Notes under the pieces: model-generated
Seen by the model: only the letters and a program-made list of their open reading frames with translations
What the model was told of the DNA's origin: nothing
Database searches by the model: none
Part shown: positions 7,742 to 14,852 of the stretch, in pieces
Numbering within the stretch: the stretch's first letter is position 1
How the letters are laid out: each line of letters opens with the position of its first letter
DNA from: JAIYCX01 sp044351785
Lineage (GTDB): Bacteria; Bdellovibrionota_C; UBA2361; SZUA-149; DAOLCO01
Assembly (NCBI GenBank): GCA_044351785.1
Contig: JBILFC010000007.1
Coordinates: 1 to 26,171 of the forward strand
Direction of reading: 5' to 3'
Length of the DNA stretch: 26,171 bases
Made by a program: the position numbers and the translations under genes

Positions 7742-8452
7742 ATGAGAGACTTGCAACTTATCCCTTTCCCAGGAGACAAGGGATTCGCACTACGAAATCG
7801 TCGAACCAAGGATGTATCCAGTGTAATCCCAATCACTCAAAAAGGACTTACTGGAGCCCAATTCCCTGACGGCACAACAGTAGTGGTGAACATTGGAGGG
7901 GATGTTTCCTCTGCAGTCTTTGTATCACTAACAGATCAAGGAGACTTCTTTCCTTGTCCAAACTGCGGAGAGAGTCATGTTAAGGATGCTGGGCTTGTAG
8001 TCAGAGGCAATACATATGAAGTATTAGCGGTCGTAAGCGTAGCAAGCTACCCTTTTTCTCCAAGAGCGTTCTTTGGAATAAGTATTTCGATGATGCGCTT
8101 TGCTAGAAGATTGGATCCACGCTCTGAAGGAACTTCAGGCCCACCAAATGAGAGCCCTGCAGATACGCAGTCAGCATCCGGGGCGGTCGACGGGATGGTT
8201 GAGGAATTTTTCGACGACAGTGCGTTGGTAGATGATTTCGACGACGAGGACAGCACGGATGTGGAAGGAGAAGACTCAGAAAATGCACCTGCCAGTGAGC
8301 TTGGCGGTGACGCTGATGGCTTTGTTGATGTCTTCGGTGGCATCCCGCAGGGACCGGTAGATCCAAATTCTTTGCCAAGTCTCGGAGTGTCACAGGACTA
8401 TGGGTTCGATCCCGTAACAGGAGAGCCAGTCGATTTCTCAGATCGCATTTAA
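7742..8452 (+). CDS. uncharacterised protein with CPNCG motif and acidic C-terminal tail
   Basis: 236 aa. The ATG at 7742 follows GAAGG about 11 bases upstream. I do not recognise the family. Seen: residues 1 to about 120 look like a compact beta-rich domain with one CxxC knuckle (FPCPNCGESH, about 75-84), which could hold half a zinc site or pair in a dimer. Residues from about 128 on form a low-complexity acidic tail rich in Asp, Glu, Ser and Gly (VDDFDDEDSTDVEGEDSEN), probably disordered. No signal peptide or membrane segment is seen, so it is likely cytoplasmic. The gene is solitary: its leader contains an intrinsic terminator and a second terminator follows the stop, so it forms its own unit. 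Composition is GC-richer than the following regulator gene. Function unknown. Confidence 0.65.
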   Translation: MRDLQLIPFPGDKGFALRNRRTKDVSSVIPITQKGLTGAQFPDGTTVVVNIGGDVSSAVFVSLTDQGDFFPCPNCGESHVKDAGLVVRGNTYEVLAVVSVASYPFSPRAFFGISISMMRFARRLDPRSEGTSGPPNESPADTQSASGAVDGMVEEFFDDSALVDDFDDEDSTDVEGEDSENAPASELGGDADGFVDVFGGIPQGPVDPNSLPSLGVSQDYGFDPVTGEPVDFSDRI

Positions 8453-8458
8453 ACTCCT

Positions 8459-8497
8459 ACGCAGGTTTTAACCGAAAGGTGGGGCCTGCGTTCTCTT
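8459..8497 (+). terminator. hairpin terminator after the acidic-tail protein gene
   Basis: A 7-bp perfect stem ACGCAGG/CCTGCGT (8459-8465, 8485-8491) extended by G-T pairs and capped by AACC-GAAA-GGT, followed by the T-rich run TCTCTTAT. The strand CCTGCGTT is identical to part of hairpin H2 in the leader of the same gene. Confidence 0.6.
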
Positions 8498-8510
8498 ATC
8501 TAAACCAATC

Positions 8511-9482
8511 TTAAATCAAAGATTCTGGGAAACGATGCAAATGATCTTTCCTAATTAATAGAACTTCAAAGTTACTAATACCTTTATCAAACTTTACTCT
8601 AAATTCATCTATAAACTTATTTAAATCATCATAACCTAGAACTTCAACTTCAATCTCTATTGGGAAAACACCTATTTGTTCGACAAAACAAGTAACATTT
8701 AAATGCCCCTTACAGTATTCATATAAATCCTGCCTAAACTCTTTTGTATAGTCTGATAATTGTAAAAGCAATTTAAAAAATAACAATCCAATTACTTGAT
8801 AATTCAACTGAAAACGATAACCCAAAATTACCTTCGCCTCTTCCAGACGCTCAATCCTTTTAGCCACCGTTGCAGAAGTCATTGAAACCTCCCCAGCAAG
8901 ATACGTTAACGAATATCTTGCATTATCATAAAGAAGACTTACCAACTTAACATCCACCTCATCCAAACTAACCCTATCTCTTTCCGGTGAGAACACATAT
9001 GCTTCTCCCTTTGCTCCATTATCACGAAAATACTTTCTACTAAAACGAGTAAGCCTTGTAGCTATAGCCACTTGAAAATCTACAATTGAATCAGTAGAAA
9101 TATCCTTAAACTCCTCTTCGAAAATTCTACAATCTCTAGGACTATCTGCCACATAAGAAAACAACAAATCAAATCTGCCGTACAACTCTGCAATCCAATA
9201 ACTATCTTTATGACTTTTTACAAAGTTTAAAATTGATCTTAATTTTTTAGGATTTGTTTTTAACTTTACATAGTTCTTAACCACCCACCAACCAACGCAG
9301 AAAGGATCCGCCACAACGGAAAACCTCTCTATCATGCCAGAACTAATATAATTAGAAACACGGTACTCAACTAAATCACTTCCAAGACGAAGGGACTTAG
9401 CTAACTTAGAAAAAGACTGTCTAGAATCCGTATCTAACAAAGCTAGAAGCTTCCTATCGATTCTGTCTAAATCCTTAAACAT
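8511..9482 (-). CDS. double Lrp/AsnC-type transcriptional regulator
   Basis: 323 aa from the ATG at 9482 (MFKDLDRIDRKLLALL), which has AGGA 8 bases upstream; a longer frame to 9566 lacks such a site. Seen: an Lrp/AsnC winged helix at residues 5-55 (LDRIDRKLLALLDTDSRQSF, then LVEYRVSNYISSGMI), a RAM-like half at about 65-140, a second winged helix at about 176-225 (DEVDVKLVSLLYDNARYSL, TVAKRIERLEEAKVILGY), and a second RAM-like half to the end. Usual Lrp proteins are about 150-165 aa with one of each, so this is a tandem duplication, each half diverged. Known: Lrp proteins bind amino acids or other small molecules and act as dimers and higher oligomers. Inferred: DNA-binding regulator, possibly of itself or of the divergent gene at 9639. 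AT-rich compared with the genes either side. Confidence 0.8.
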   Translation of the reverse strand: MFKDLDRIDRKLLALLDTDSRQSFSKLAKSLRLGSDLVEYRVSNYISSGMIERFSVVADPFCVGWWVVKNYVKLKTNPKKLRSILNFVKSHKDSYWIAELYGRFDLLFSYVADSPRDCRIFEEEFKDISTDSIVDFQVAIATRLTRFSRKYFRDNGAKGEAYVFSPERDRVSLDEVDVKLVSLLYDNARYSLTYLAGEVSMTSATVAKRIERLEEAKVILGYRFQLNYQVIGLLFFKLLLQLSDYTKEFRQDLYEYCKGHLNVTCFVEQIGVFPIEIEVEVLGYDDLNKFIDEFRVKFDKGISNFEVLLIRKDHLHRFPESLI

Positions 9483-9638
9483 TCCGGCATTCCTATTAAA
9501 AATTACAATATTATTATTAAATCCCGCTAGTTTATATCTACCGTAGCGGGAAATTACAATAATCAACTATCCTCAAAATGTAGTGAATGTCGTTCGCTAT
9601 ATGGTTTTTAAGGTTTCTAGATTTGAAAGGTGTTGAAA

Positions 9639-10031
9639 ATGAGTACGAATTGGCCATTTGGAGCAATGCCCGAGTTGGGGGCGCCAGAAAAAGTTCGAAA
9701 GATTGCTGATCTCGACCTGAATCGCTACGGGGCGAGAGCAGAAGTGCAAACTGAACTAAAGCGTTACTTCCTGCTTAGGCTCTTATGGAACAAGCCGATT
9801 ACTCTTGAGTCAAGGACAGTAGACGAGCTATGGCACGCCTTCATCCTTGACACTAAGCGTTATCGTACTTTTTGCGAACTGGTTTTTGAAGGTTACTTGG
9901 ATCACGAGTCAAGCCACTTCGCTCCAACGGAAGGATTTCCGAGTGGATATCAGCAAATGTTTGGCGAAGCTCTGCCGGAGGTATGGACGAGAAGTAGGCC
10001 ACCAGCTGGATTTGACTCTAACTGCGCCTAG
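9639..10031 (+). CDS. glycine-rich-domain-like (GRDP) protein
   Basis: 130 aa from the ATG at 9639; GAAAGG lies 8 bases upstream. A GTG three codons earlier is in frame but falls on the ribosome site. Seen: VDELWHAFILDTKRYRTFCELVFEGYLDHES (starting near residue 61) fits the pattern I associate with GRDP-like domains (DelWHxxIxDTxxYxxFCxxxxGxxxxH). The family's molecular function is poorly known; in plants related domains occur in longer multi-domain proteins, while bacterial versions are short, as here. No signal or membrane segment, so probably cytoplasmic. The gene is divergent from the double Lrp regulator (156 bases apart) and bracketed by a 14-bp inverted repeat. Its base composition, about half GC by eye, contrasts with the regulator. 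Confidence 0.65.
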   Translation: MSTNWPFGAMPELGAPEKVRKIADLDLNRYGARAEVQTELKRYFLLRLLWNKPITLESRTVDELWHAFILDTKRYRTFCELVFEGYLDHESSHFAPTEGFPSGYQQMFGEALPEVWTRSRPPAGFDSNCA

Positions 10032-10058
10032 CAAAAGCTCTTGAAGGTTCTTAAAAAA

Positions 10059-10085
10059 GCGTTGCGGCCTAAAAAACCGCAACGC
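10059..10085 (-). terminator. strong hairpin whose T tract reads on the minus strand
   Basis: A perfect 9-bp stem GCGTTGCGG/CCGCAACGC (10059-10067, 10077-10085) with a 9-nt loop. On + the six A residues at 10053-10058 precede the stem, so read on - the stem is followed by TTTTTT: a textbook terminator for minus-strand RNA. On + no T run follows. The nearest gene ending here is on +, which is odd. Confidence 0.6.
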
Positions 10086-10192
10086 CCTAGAACGACATTC
10101 ACTTTACCACTTTTAGGGGTTCTCTGCGGTCAGGACTAAACTTGGGCAGGTTGAATAATCTTCAACTTAAATTAATCAGACAATTTGGCATG

Positions 10193-10217
10193 AAAAAGCA
10201 CCAAGCCTTGCTTTTTT
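10193..10217 (+). terminator. weak A/T-stem hairpin before the TIGR03790 gene
   Basis: AAAAAGC (10193-10199) pairs with GCTTTTT (10210-10216), with a 10-nt loop and a run of T at the end. Could end transcripts arriving from 9639-10031 or be a chance A/T palindrome in the promoter region of the next gene. Confidence 0.35.
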
Positions 10218-10262
10218 AGGTCCATTATAGAATAAAAGAACAAACAAATGGAGGGACCCTTG

Positions 10263-12692
10263 ATGAGACGTTGTTACTATTCATCCTTACTTATAGTTTT
10301 AACTTTGTTTGCTTCTCCTGCCTCGAGCCAGAGCCAGTTCAAGTTAAAGAACTTTACTCCCGAGGTATTTCAAGCCTCTACCACTGCCCTAACAATGGTT
10401 AGACATGCAATGCCAGCTTCTGAGTTGGGCTTGTTGGTAAACACTCAGGATGCTCAATCTGTAGCAGTAGCCTCCTTATATAAGTCAGCAAGAAATATTC
10501 CCGATGCTAATGTTATTCAAGTTAGCTTCCCTGCAGGATCTCAGAATATGTCAGGGGCTGAGTTTAATGCACTGAGGGCTGACGTGCTAAGCAGAACCCC
10601 TTCCAATGTACAGGCTTTTGCCCTAACATGGACTAATCCTTGGAAGGTTGACTGCATGTCTATAACATCTGCCTTTGCATTTGGATTTAATTCCTCTTAC
10701 TGTCAGCCTGCCAATGCGCAGACTTGTCATACTACGCTCTTTTCTAACTATTATGCCTCTGACTCAAAACAGGCGAGGACTGACCTAGGCATCATTCCTA
10801 CAATGATGTTAGCAGGGATGGATACTAATAATGTTCAGGCCGTAATTAATAGAGGACTAAGCTCTGATTTGAGTTTTCCACGAGGTGATGGATATTTATT
10901 GACTACCACAGACAGCGTTAGGAGCTCAAGAAGTTCAAGATTTTCCTACGCTGCTAGCGTCTGGAACGACCCTATTAATAGCCTTAAAATTACGCATGTT
11001 AACAATAGTACTGGAACTGGGTCTGATTATCTTACAAATGTAAATAATATTCTGTTTTACTTTACGGGGACCCATTTTGTTCAAGACCTAAATACATTAC
11101 AATTTGTCCCTGGAGCCGTAGCAGATCATCTTACCTCATACGGAGGAGCACTTACGGCGGGATACGGTAATTCGCAGATGACTTCCCTAAGGTGGTTAGA
11201 GGCAGGAGCTACGGGTAGTTATGGTACTGTTGTCGAGCCCTGCAATTACAGAGCTAAGTTCCCTGATCCTGCTATATTATTCAATTATTATTTTTCAGGT
11301 GAGTCTCTGATTGAGAGTTATTGGAAGTCAGTTGCAATGCCAATTGAAGGCATTTTTATTGGCGAGCCATTAGCAAGGCCTTGGGGAACTAAGGTGAGAT
11401 CCTTAGAGAGTGGAGAGGTTGAAGTACATACCTCAGCATTTAGAGAAGGAAAGTCCTATCATCTACTTAAACAATCCACTGAGGATGCGAGTCTGTATGA
11501 TGTGGTGCAAACGATACAAGCAGGCAGTCCTAAATTTCAGACTTTTACATTTCTACCTACCACCACATCTTACTACTTAGTCTCGGAGGATGAGGTTTAT
11601 TACGAAAATAACCCACCCTCCCTTCTTCCAGTAGAGAACAAAACAGTTGAGGAAAATAAGGTTCTATCTTTTCCTCTAATAGCCTTAGATCCCGAGGGAG
11701 ATAGATTAACATATAGCTCATCTAATCTTCCAGCAGGTTCTAGCTTAGATCCTTTGTCGGGCCTATTTAGTTGGAAACCAAGCTATCAGCAGGCAGGTAT
11801 ATATGATGTGGTCTTTGAAGTAAGTGATGGAGTTTCTGTCGACTCAATTTCCGTTAAAATAGAGGTTAAGAACTTTAATAGAGCCCCTACCTTAACTGCA
11901 GTAAGTAATAAAACAATCAGAGAAGACGCATTACTCACAATTCCACTTGTTGCTAAAGATACCGACAACGACACCCTTACTTTTACTGGTACTAATTTAC
12001 CACAAGGGTCTTCTTTGGATCCCAATACCGGCGTGTTCTCATGGAAGCCAAGCTTTACTCAGGCAGGCCTTTATTCGGGAATTTTAGTCTCAGTAAGTGA
12101 TGGATACGTTTCGGCATCTCGTACTTTTAGTGTTAATGTTACTAACACTAATCGTAAGCCTATAATTTCTGTTTTAGGCATTAGGACAGGTGCTGAAGGT
12201 CAGCCTTTAGTGTTAAGTGTTTCTGTCTCAGACCCAGATGGAGATCCTGTAACTACATTCGCTAATGGCTTACCTGTTGGCAGTGCTTATAATGAAACTA
12301 CGGGAGTGTTTTCTTGGACCCCTACCTATACTCAAGCTAGCACTAAAAACGTAAGATTCTATGCTAGCGATGGTAAAGTTAGTAACTCAGAGTTAGTAAC
12401 TATTGTTATTGCTAATACTAATAGGCCTCCAGTTCTAGTACCAATTGGTAGTAAGAGTGTAAAAGAGGGAGTTTTGCTAAAATTTAGTGTTAGTGGATCT
12501 GATCCAGATGGAACCAAACCTACTTTTTCTGCCCTTAATTTGCCACAAGGTGCAACTTTCTCAGCTAGTACTAGAACATTTAGCTGGAAGCCAGCTTCGG
12601 GACAGACAGGGACTTACATAGTACCCTTCTCTGTGACCGATGGCGCCTTAAGTGCTAGGGAGAATGTAAGTATCCAAGTAATTAAGCCGTAA
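10263..12692 (+). CDS. secreted TIGR03790-family protein with four Ig-like repeats
   Basis: 809 aa from the ATG at 10263; GGAGGGA at 10250-10256 is the ribosome site and overlaps an upstream in-frame ATG (10248), which is therefore not the start. Seen: a Sec signal peptide (MRRCYYSSLLIVLTLFASPA, cleavage after about residue 22), then a domain up to about residue 440 containing LGLLVNTQDAQSVAVASLY, NIPDANVIQVSFP, AFALTWTNPW and DCMSITSAFAFGF, which I recognise as the TIGR03790 type. From about 449 come four repeats of about 90 residues, each with a LP.GSSLDP.TG.FSWKPS core and a VSDG strand, matching the putative Ig (cadherin-like) family. There is no C-terminal anchor or sorting domain that I recognise. 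Likely an exported surface or extracellular protein; the enzymatic role, if any, is unknown. It is a monocistronic gene. Confidence 0.85.
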   Translation: MRRCYYSSLLIVLTLFASPASSQSQFKLKNFTPEVFQASTTALTMVRHAMPASELGLLVNTQDAQSVAVASLYKSARNIPDANVIQVSFPAGSQNMSGAEFNALRADVLSRTPSNVQAFALTWTNPWKVDCMSITSAFAFGFNSSYCQPANAQTCHTTLFSNYYASDSKQARTDLGIIPTMMLAGMDTNNVQAVINRGLSSDLSFPRGDGYLLTTTDSVRSSRSSRFSYAASVWNDPINSLKITHVNNSTGTGSDYLTNVNNILFYFTGTHFVQDLNTLQFVPGAVADHLTSYGGALTAGYGNSQMTSLRWLEAGATGSYGTVVEPCNYRAKFPDPAILFNYYFSGESLIESYWKSVAMPIEGIFIGEPLARPWGTKVRSLESGEVEVHTSAFREGKSYHLLKQSTEDASLYDVVQTIQAGSPKFQTFTFLPTTTSYYLVSEDEVYYENNPPSLLPVENKTVEENKVLSFPLIALDPEGDRLTYSSSNLPAGSSLDPLSGLFSWKPSYQQAGIYDVVFEVSDGVSVDSISVKIEVKNFNRAPTLTAVSNKTIREDALLTIPLVAKDTDNDTLTFTGTNLPQGSSLDPNTGVFSWKPSFTQAGLYSGILVSVSDGYVSASRTFSVNVTNTNRKPIISVLGIRTGAEGQPLVLSVSVSDPDGDPVTTFANGLPVGSAYNETTGVFSWTPTYTQASTKNVRFYASDGKVSNSELVTIVIANTNRPPVLVPIGSKSVKEGVLLKFSVSGSDPDGTKPTFSALNLPQGATFSASTRTFSWKPASGQTGTYIVPFSVTDGALSARENVSIQVIKP

Positions 12693-12767
12693 AGTAGATG
12701 ACGTTTACTTACTATGCTCTGAGGCCCTATAGAGATGCGCAGTTCTAGGACTAATTAGATAGCTCTC

Positions 12768-13934
12768 TCAAGCCACAATTGCCTCGCCCAATAATTCCAG
12801 TCTGGTACGAGATACCACATTCGTTGTTTTAAACTGGAATGACTCTTCTCCAGCATATAAGAGCATACTATCTGATCGCAAACCAGTTAATCGCTTATTC
12901 GACCGGACAATATTTTTTATTAAATCTTCCTTAAAGGTAACAGAAGATTTAATTTCAATTGGAAGCGGGCCCGTTGAAGTTTCAGCTATTAAATCTATTT
13001 CCGTAACTCTATCTCTATAAAAATATAAGTTTGGTTCTAACACACGATTTAGTAAATACTTAAATGACTCCGAAACAATATAGGTTTCAAAAATACCCCC
13101 TCTCAGAGGATGAGAACGTAAATGTTCTGAATTCTTTATTCCTAACAAATATGACAATAAACCAGTATCATAAAAGTATAACTTAGGAGATTTTGAAATC
13201 CTGCTACCAAGATGCTTATAATAAGGATAAAGCCTAAACATAACAAAAGATGCCTCTGCTACCGATATCCAATTTTTGATCGTACCCTCGGATACTCCTA
13301 AGTCACTACTTAATGAAGCCATATTGATAACGCTTCCAGACCTACTTGCAGCAAGCTTTAAGAAATTCTGAAACATGGATAAATCTCTAATAGCTTGAAT
13401 ATTTCGTACATCTTTTTCAAGATAAGTTTGAACATAAAATCCAAGGGCCTCTGTAGGATTTAGTCCCTTAGAAACTATTTCAGGATATGAGCCTTGATAC
13501 ATCAAAGTATCTAAATCTAAATTTCCAACCCCACTAATTTCTTCAAATGAAAGTGGTAGCAATTTTAATATCGCAGTTCTTCCCGCCAAGGACTGCGATA
13601 TTGATTCCATTAGTAATAGTTGATGACTGCCTGAAATAATAAACTGCCCAGGTTGATTGGAAGCATCAACTATCGTTTGCACATATGACAATAGATCAGG
13701 ACATCTTTGAATCTCATCTATAAAACATCCATTAGGATATCTATTCAATAATCCCTTCGGGTCAGAATCAGCAAAACTTCTTAACTCAGGATCTTCTAAA
13801 TTTATAACCGGCTTATCTGGAAATGACTCTCTACATAAAGTAGATTTACCCGCTTGCCGAGGTCCAATTACAGTTACAACCCTATACTTACTTGCCAGCT
13901 CTATGAGTTTTATTTGTGCCTTTCTTTGAATCAT
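12768..13934 (-). CDS. AAA-type ATPase with DUF4143 domain
   Basis: 388 aa from the ATG at 13934 (MIQRKAQIKLIELA), the usual N-terminus for this family; upstream in-frame ATG and TTG codons are not supported by a ribosome site, but neither is this one. Seen: Walker A GPRQAGKST (24-32), Walker B CFIDEIQ (about 77-83), a sensor-like IISGSHQLLL, then AGRTAILKLLPLSFEEI, typical of the AAA_14 module, and a C-terminal DUF4143 region with FYDTGLLSYLLGI and the nuclease-like core EIDLIAETSTGPLPIEIKSS near residues 305-325. Known: such proteins are widespread single genes of unknown role, proposed to act like defence or toxin-associated ATPases. The DxxxE-x-K pattern resembles a PD-(D/E)XK fold. It is divergent from the phosphatase at 14089. 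Confidence 0.85.
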   Translation of the reverse strand: MIQRKAQIKLIELASKYRVVTVIGPRQAGKSTLCRESFPDKPVINLEDPELRSFADSDPKGLLNRYPNGCFIDEIQRCPDLLSYVQTIVDASNQPGQFIISGSHQLLLMESISQSLAGRTAILKLLPLSFEEISGVGNLDLDTLMYQGSYPEIVSKGLNPTEALGFYVQTYLEKDVRNIQAIRDLSMFQNFLKLAASRSGSVINMASLSSDLGVSEGTIKNWISVAEASFVMFRLYPYYKHLGSRISKSPKLYFYDTGLLSYLLGIKNSEHLRSHPLRGGIFETYIVSESFKYLLNRVLEPNLYFYRDRVTEIDLIAETSTGPLPIEIKSSVTFKEDLIKNIVRSNKRLTGLRSDSMLLYAGEESFQFKTTNVVSRTRLELLGEAIVA

Positions 13935-13958
13935 TTCAATATCATAGCATAAAACCAT

Positions 13959-13987
13959 CCAAATCCGCAAATGAATTATGGATTTGG
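13959..13987. promoter_or_regulatory. inverted repeat upstream of the ATPase gene
   Basis: CCAAATCC (13959-13966) and GGATTTGG (13980-13987), an 8-bp perfect inverted repeat with a 13-base spacer, 25 bases upstream of the ATPase start and in the shared divergent region. Spacing centre to centre is 21 bases, two helical turns, so it could be an operator. Confidence 0.35.
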
Positions 13988-14088
13988 TCCATTTTAACCT
14001 AACCTCCTAAAACTTAAGCATTTTTCAACAAGCCAAAGTAATAAAAATCTTGCCATTCTACTATTTAAAGAGAATAATTAATGCATTC

Positions 14089-14598
14089 ATGAAAACCTAC
14101 TCCCCAATACTACCTTTCCTATATTTAGGATCTCAAGCCTGCGCAAGGAATAAGAACTTACTAAAAGAATATGCTATTAACTACATTTTAACAGTAAGTG
14201 AATCAATTCGCTTTGAAGAAGATGCACCTTATCAACAATTTCACTTTCCCCTATCTGACCTTGGTGAGAGTTCACTAGGATCAGTAATTGATAAGTGTTC
14301 AGAAGTAATAAATTCTGCAAAGACAAGAAACGAGAGAATTCTTATTCATTGTCACATGGGACAAAATCGCTCCCCCTCAGTTGTTACAGGCTACCTGATG
14401 AAGCACTGCGGAATGAACCTAAGTGAAGCCTTTCATAAAGTAAAATCTGCCCGCCCACAGTTTGCACCGCATGAAAAATACTTAAAACAACTTCAAGACC
14501 TGGACTTAGAATTATATGGAAAAGTTTCACTTACAGAAAATACTGGCCCAATTAGCGTTCAAGCAATAAGGGATTCCATATTACTTAGAGGGGAATAG
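14089..14598 (+). CDS. dual-specificity protein phosphatase (cysteine type)
   Basis: 169 aa from the ATG at 14089 (MKTYSPILPFLYLGS). Seen: the DSP N-terminal pattern ILPFLYLGSQACA; the general acid loop FPLSDLGES with Asp57; the P-loop HCHMGQNRS with nucleophile Cys88 and Arg94 (C-x5-R); then VTGYLMKHCGMNLSEAFHKVKSARP, the AYLM/RP region of DSPs. All catalytic residues are present, so it should be active on phospho-Tyr/Ser/Thr or possibly another phosphorylated substrate. No signal or membrane segment: cytoplasmic. The ribosome site is weak (AAAGAG about 13-18 bases upstream). It stands alone, divergent from the DUF4143 ATPase. No matching kinase gene is in the window, so its substrate cannot be inferred. 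Confidence 0.87.
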   Translation: MKTYSPILPFLYLGSQACARNKNLLKEYAINYILTVSESIRFEEDAPYQQFHFPLSDLGESSLGSVIDKCSEVINSAKTRNERILIHCHMGQNRSPSVVTGYLMKHCGMNLSEAFHKVKSARPQFAPHEKYLKQLQDLDLELYGKVSLTENTGPISVQAIRDSILLRGE

Positions 14599-14628
14599 AT
14601 TTAAAGCGCTACTCCCTGCCACAAAACG

Positions 14629-14652
14629 AAAGGGGTGGAATTCGACCCCTTT
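14629..14652. terminator. hairpin between convergent genes
   Basis: AAAGGGGT (14629-14636) pairs with ACCCCTTT (14645-14652) around GGAATTCG; an A6 run follows on + and CGTTTTG on -. Probably a bidirectional terminator for the phosphatase (+) and the HD-protein operon (-). Confidence 0.5.
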
Positions 14653-14663
14653 AAAAAATAGAA

Positions 14664-14735
14664 CGTAGGGGTAACCCTTGCGGTTACCCGCTCTAAAAAT
14701 TAGTATTGCGGGCGACCGCAAGGGTCGCCCCTACG
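14664..14735. repeat. REP-like paired palindrome with CGTAGGGG ends
   Basis: A 72-bp element bounded by CGTAGGGG (14664-14671) and CCCCTACG (14728-14735). It holds two hairpins, GGGTAACC-CTTGC-GGTTACCC (14669-14689) and GGGCGACC-GCAAG-GGTCGCCC (14710-14730), which are inverted copies of each other. They differ by paired changes that keep the stem (TA..TA against CG..CG). This looks like a repetitive extragenic palindrome pair or a small non-autonomous element; similar GTAGGGGCGACC-type repeats are familiar from many environmental genomes (from memory). No other copy is seen in this window. Confidence 0.65.
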
Positions 14736-14852
14736 GTAGTTCAATGTGGATAAACTATCCAGCTAGCGAATGATCGTATTTGATTTGACTGTCTCTTCCA
14801 GCAGATAAGGTACTCTCTTACAAGGGAAGGGGCATGCAAAGGCAAGGCTAGG

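Larger units (their letters stand above)
9582..10103. repeat. 14-bp inverted repeat flanking the GRDP-like gene
   Basis: AGTGAATGTCGTTC at 9582-9595 recurs as its exact complement GAACGACATTCACT at 10090-10103. The pair brackets one gene and its downstream hairpin (522 bp in all). I see no clear target-site duplication and no transposase. It may be the ends of a small mobilised segment, a pair of regulator sites, or chance. Confidence 0.5.

Noticed and set aside
8047..8393. Long open frames on the minus strand across the acidic-tail gene
   Set aside because: They are antisense reflections of the repetitive Asp/Ser codons of the tail, give low-complexity or basic peptides, and lack ribosome sites.
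9630..9641. GTG start for the GRDP-like gene
   Set aside because: It lies on the GAAAGG ribosome site; the ATG at 9639 is correctly spaced.
11607..12690. Recent tandem DNA duplication in the Ig-like repeats
   Set aside because: The four protein repeats are clear but their DNA is well diverged, so this is an old domain repeat and not a DNA tandem array.
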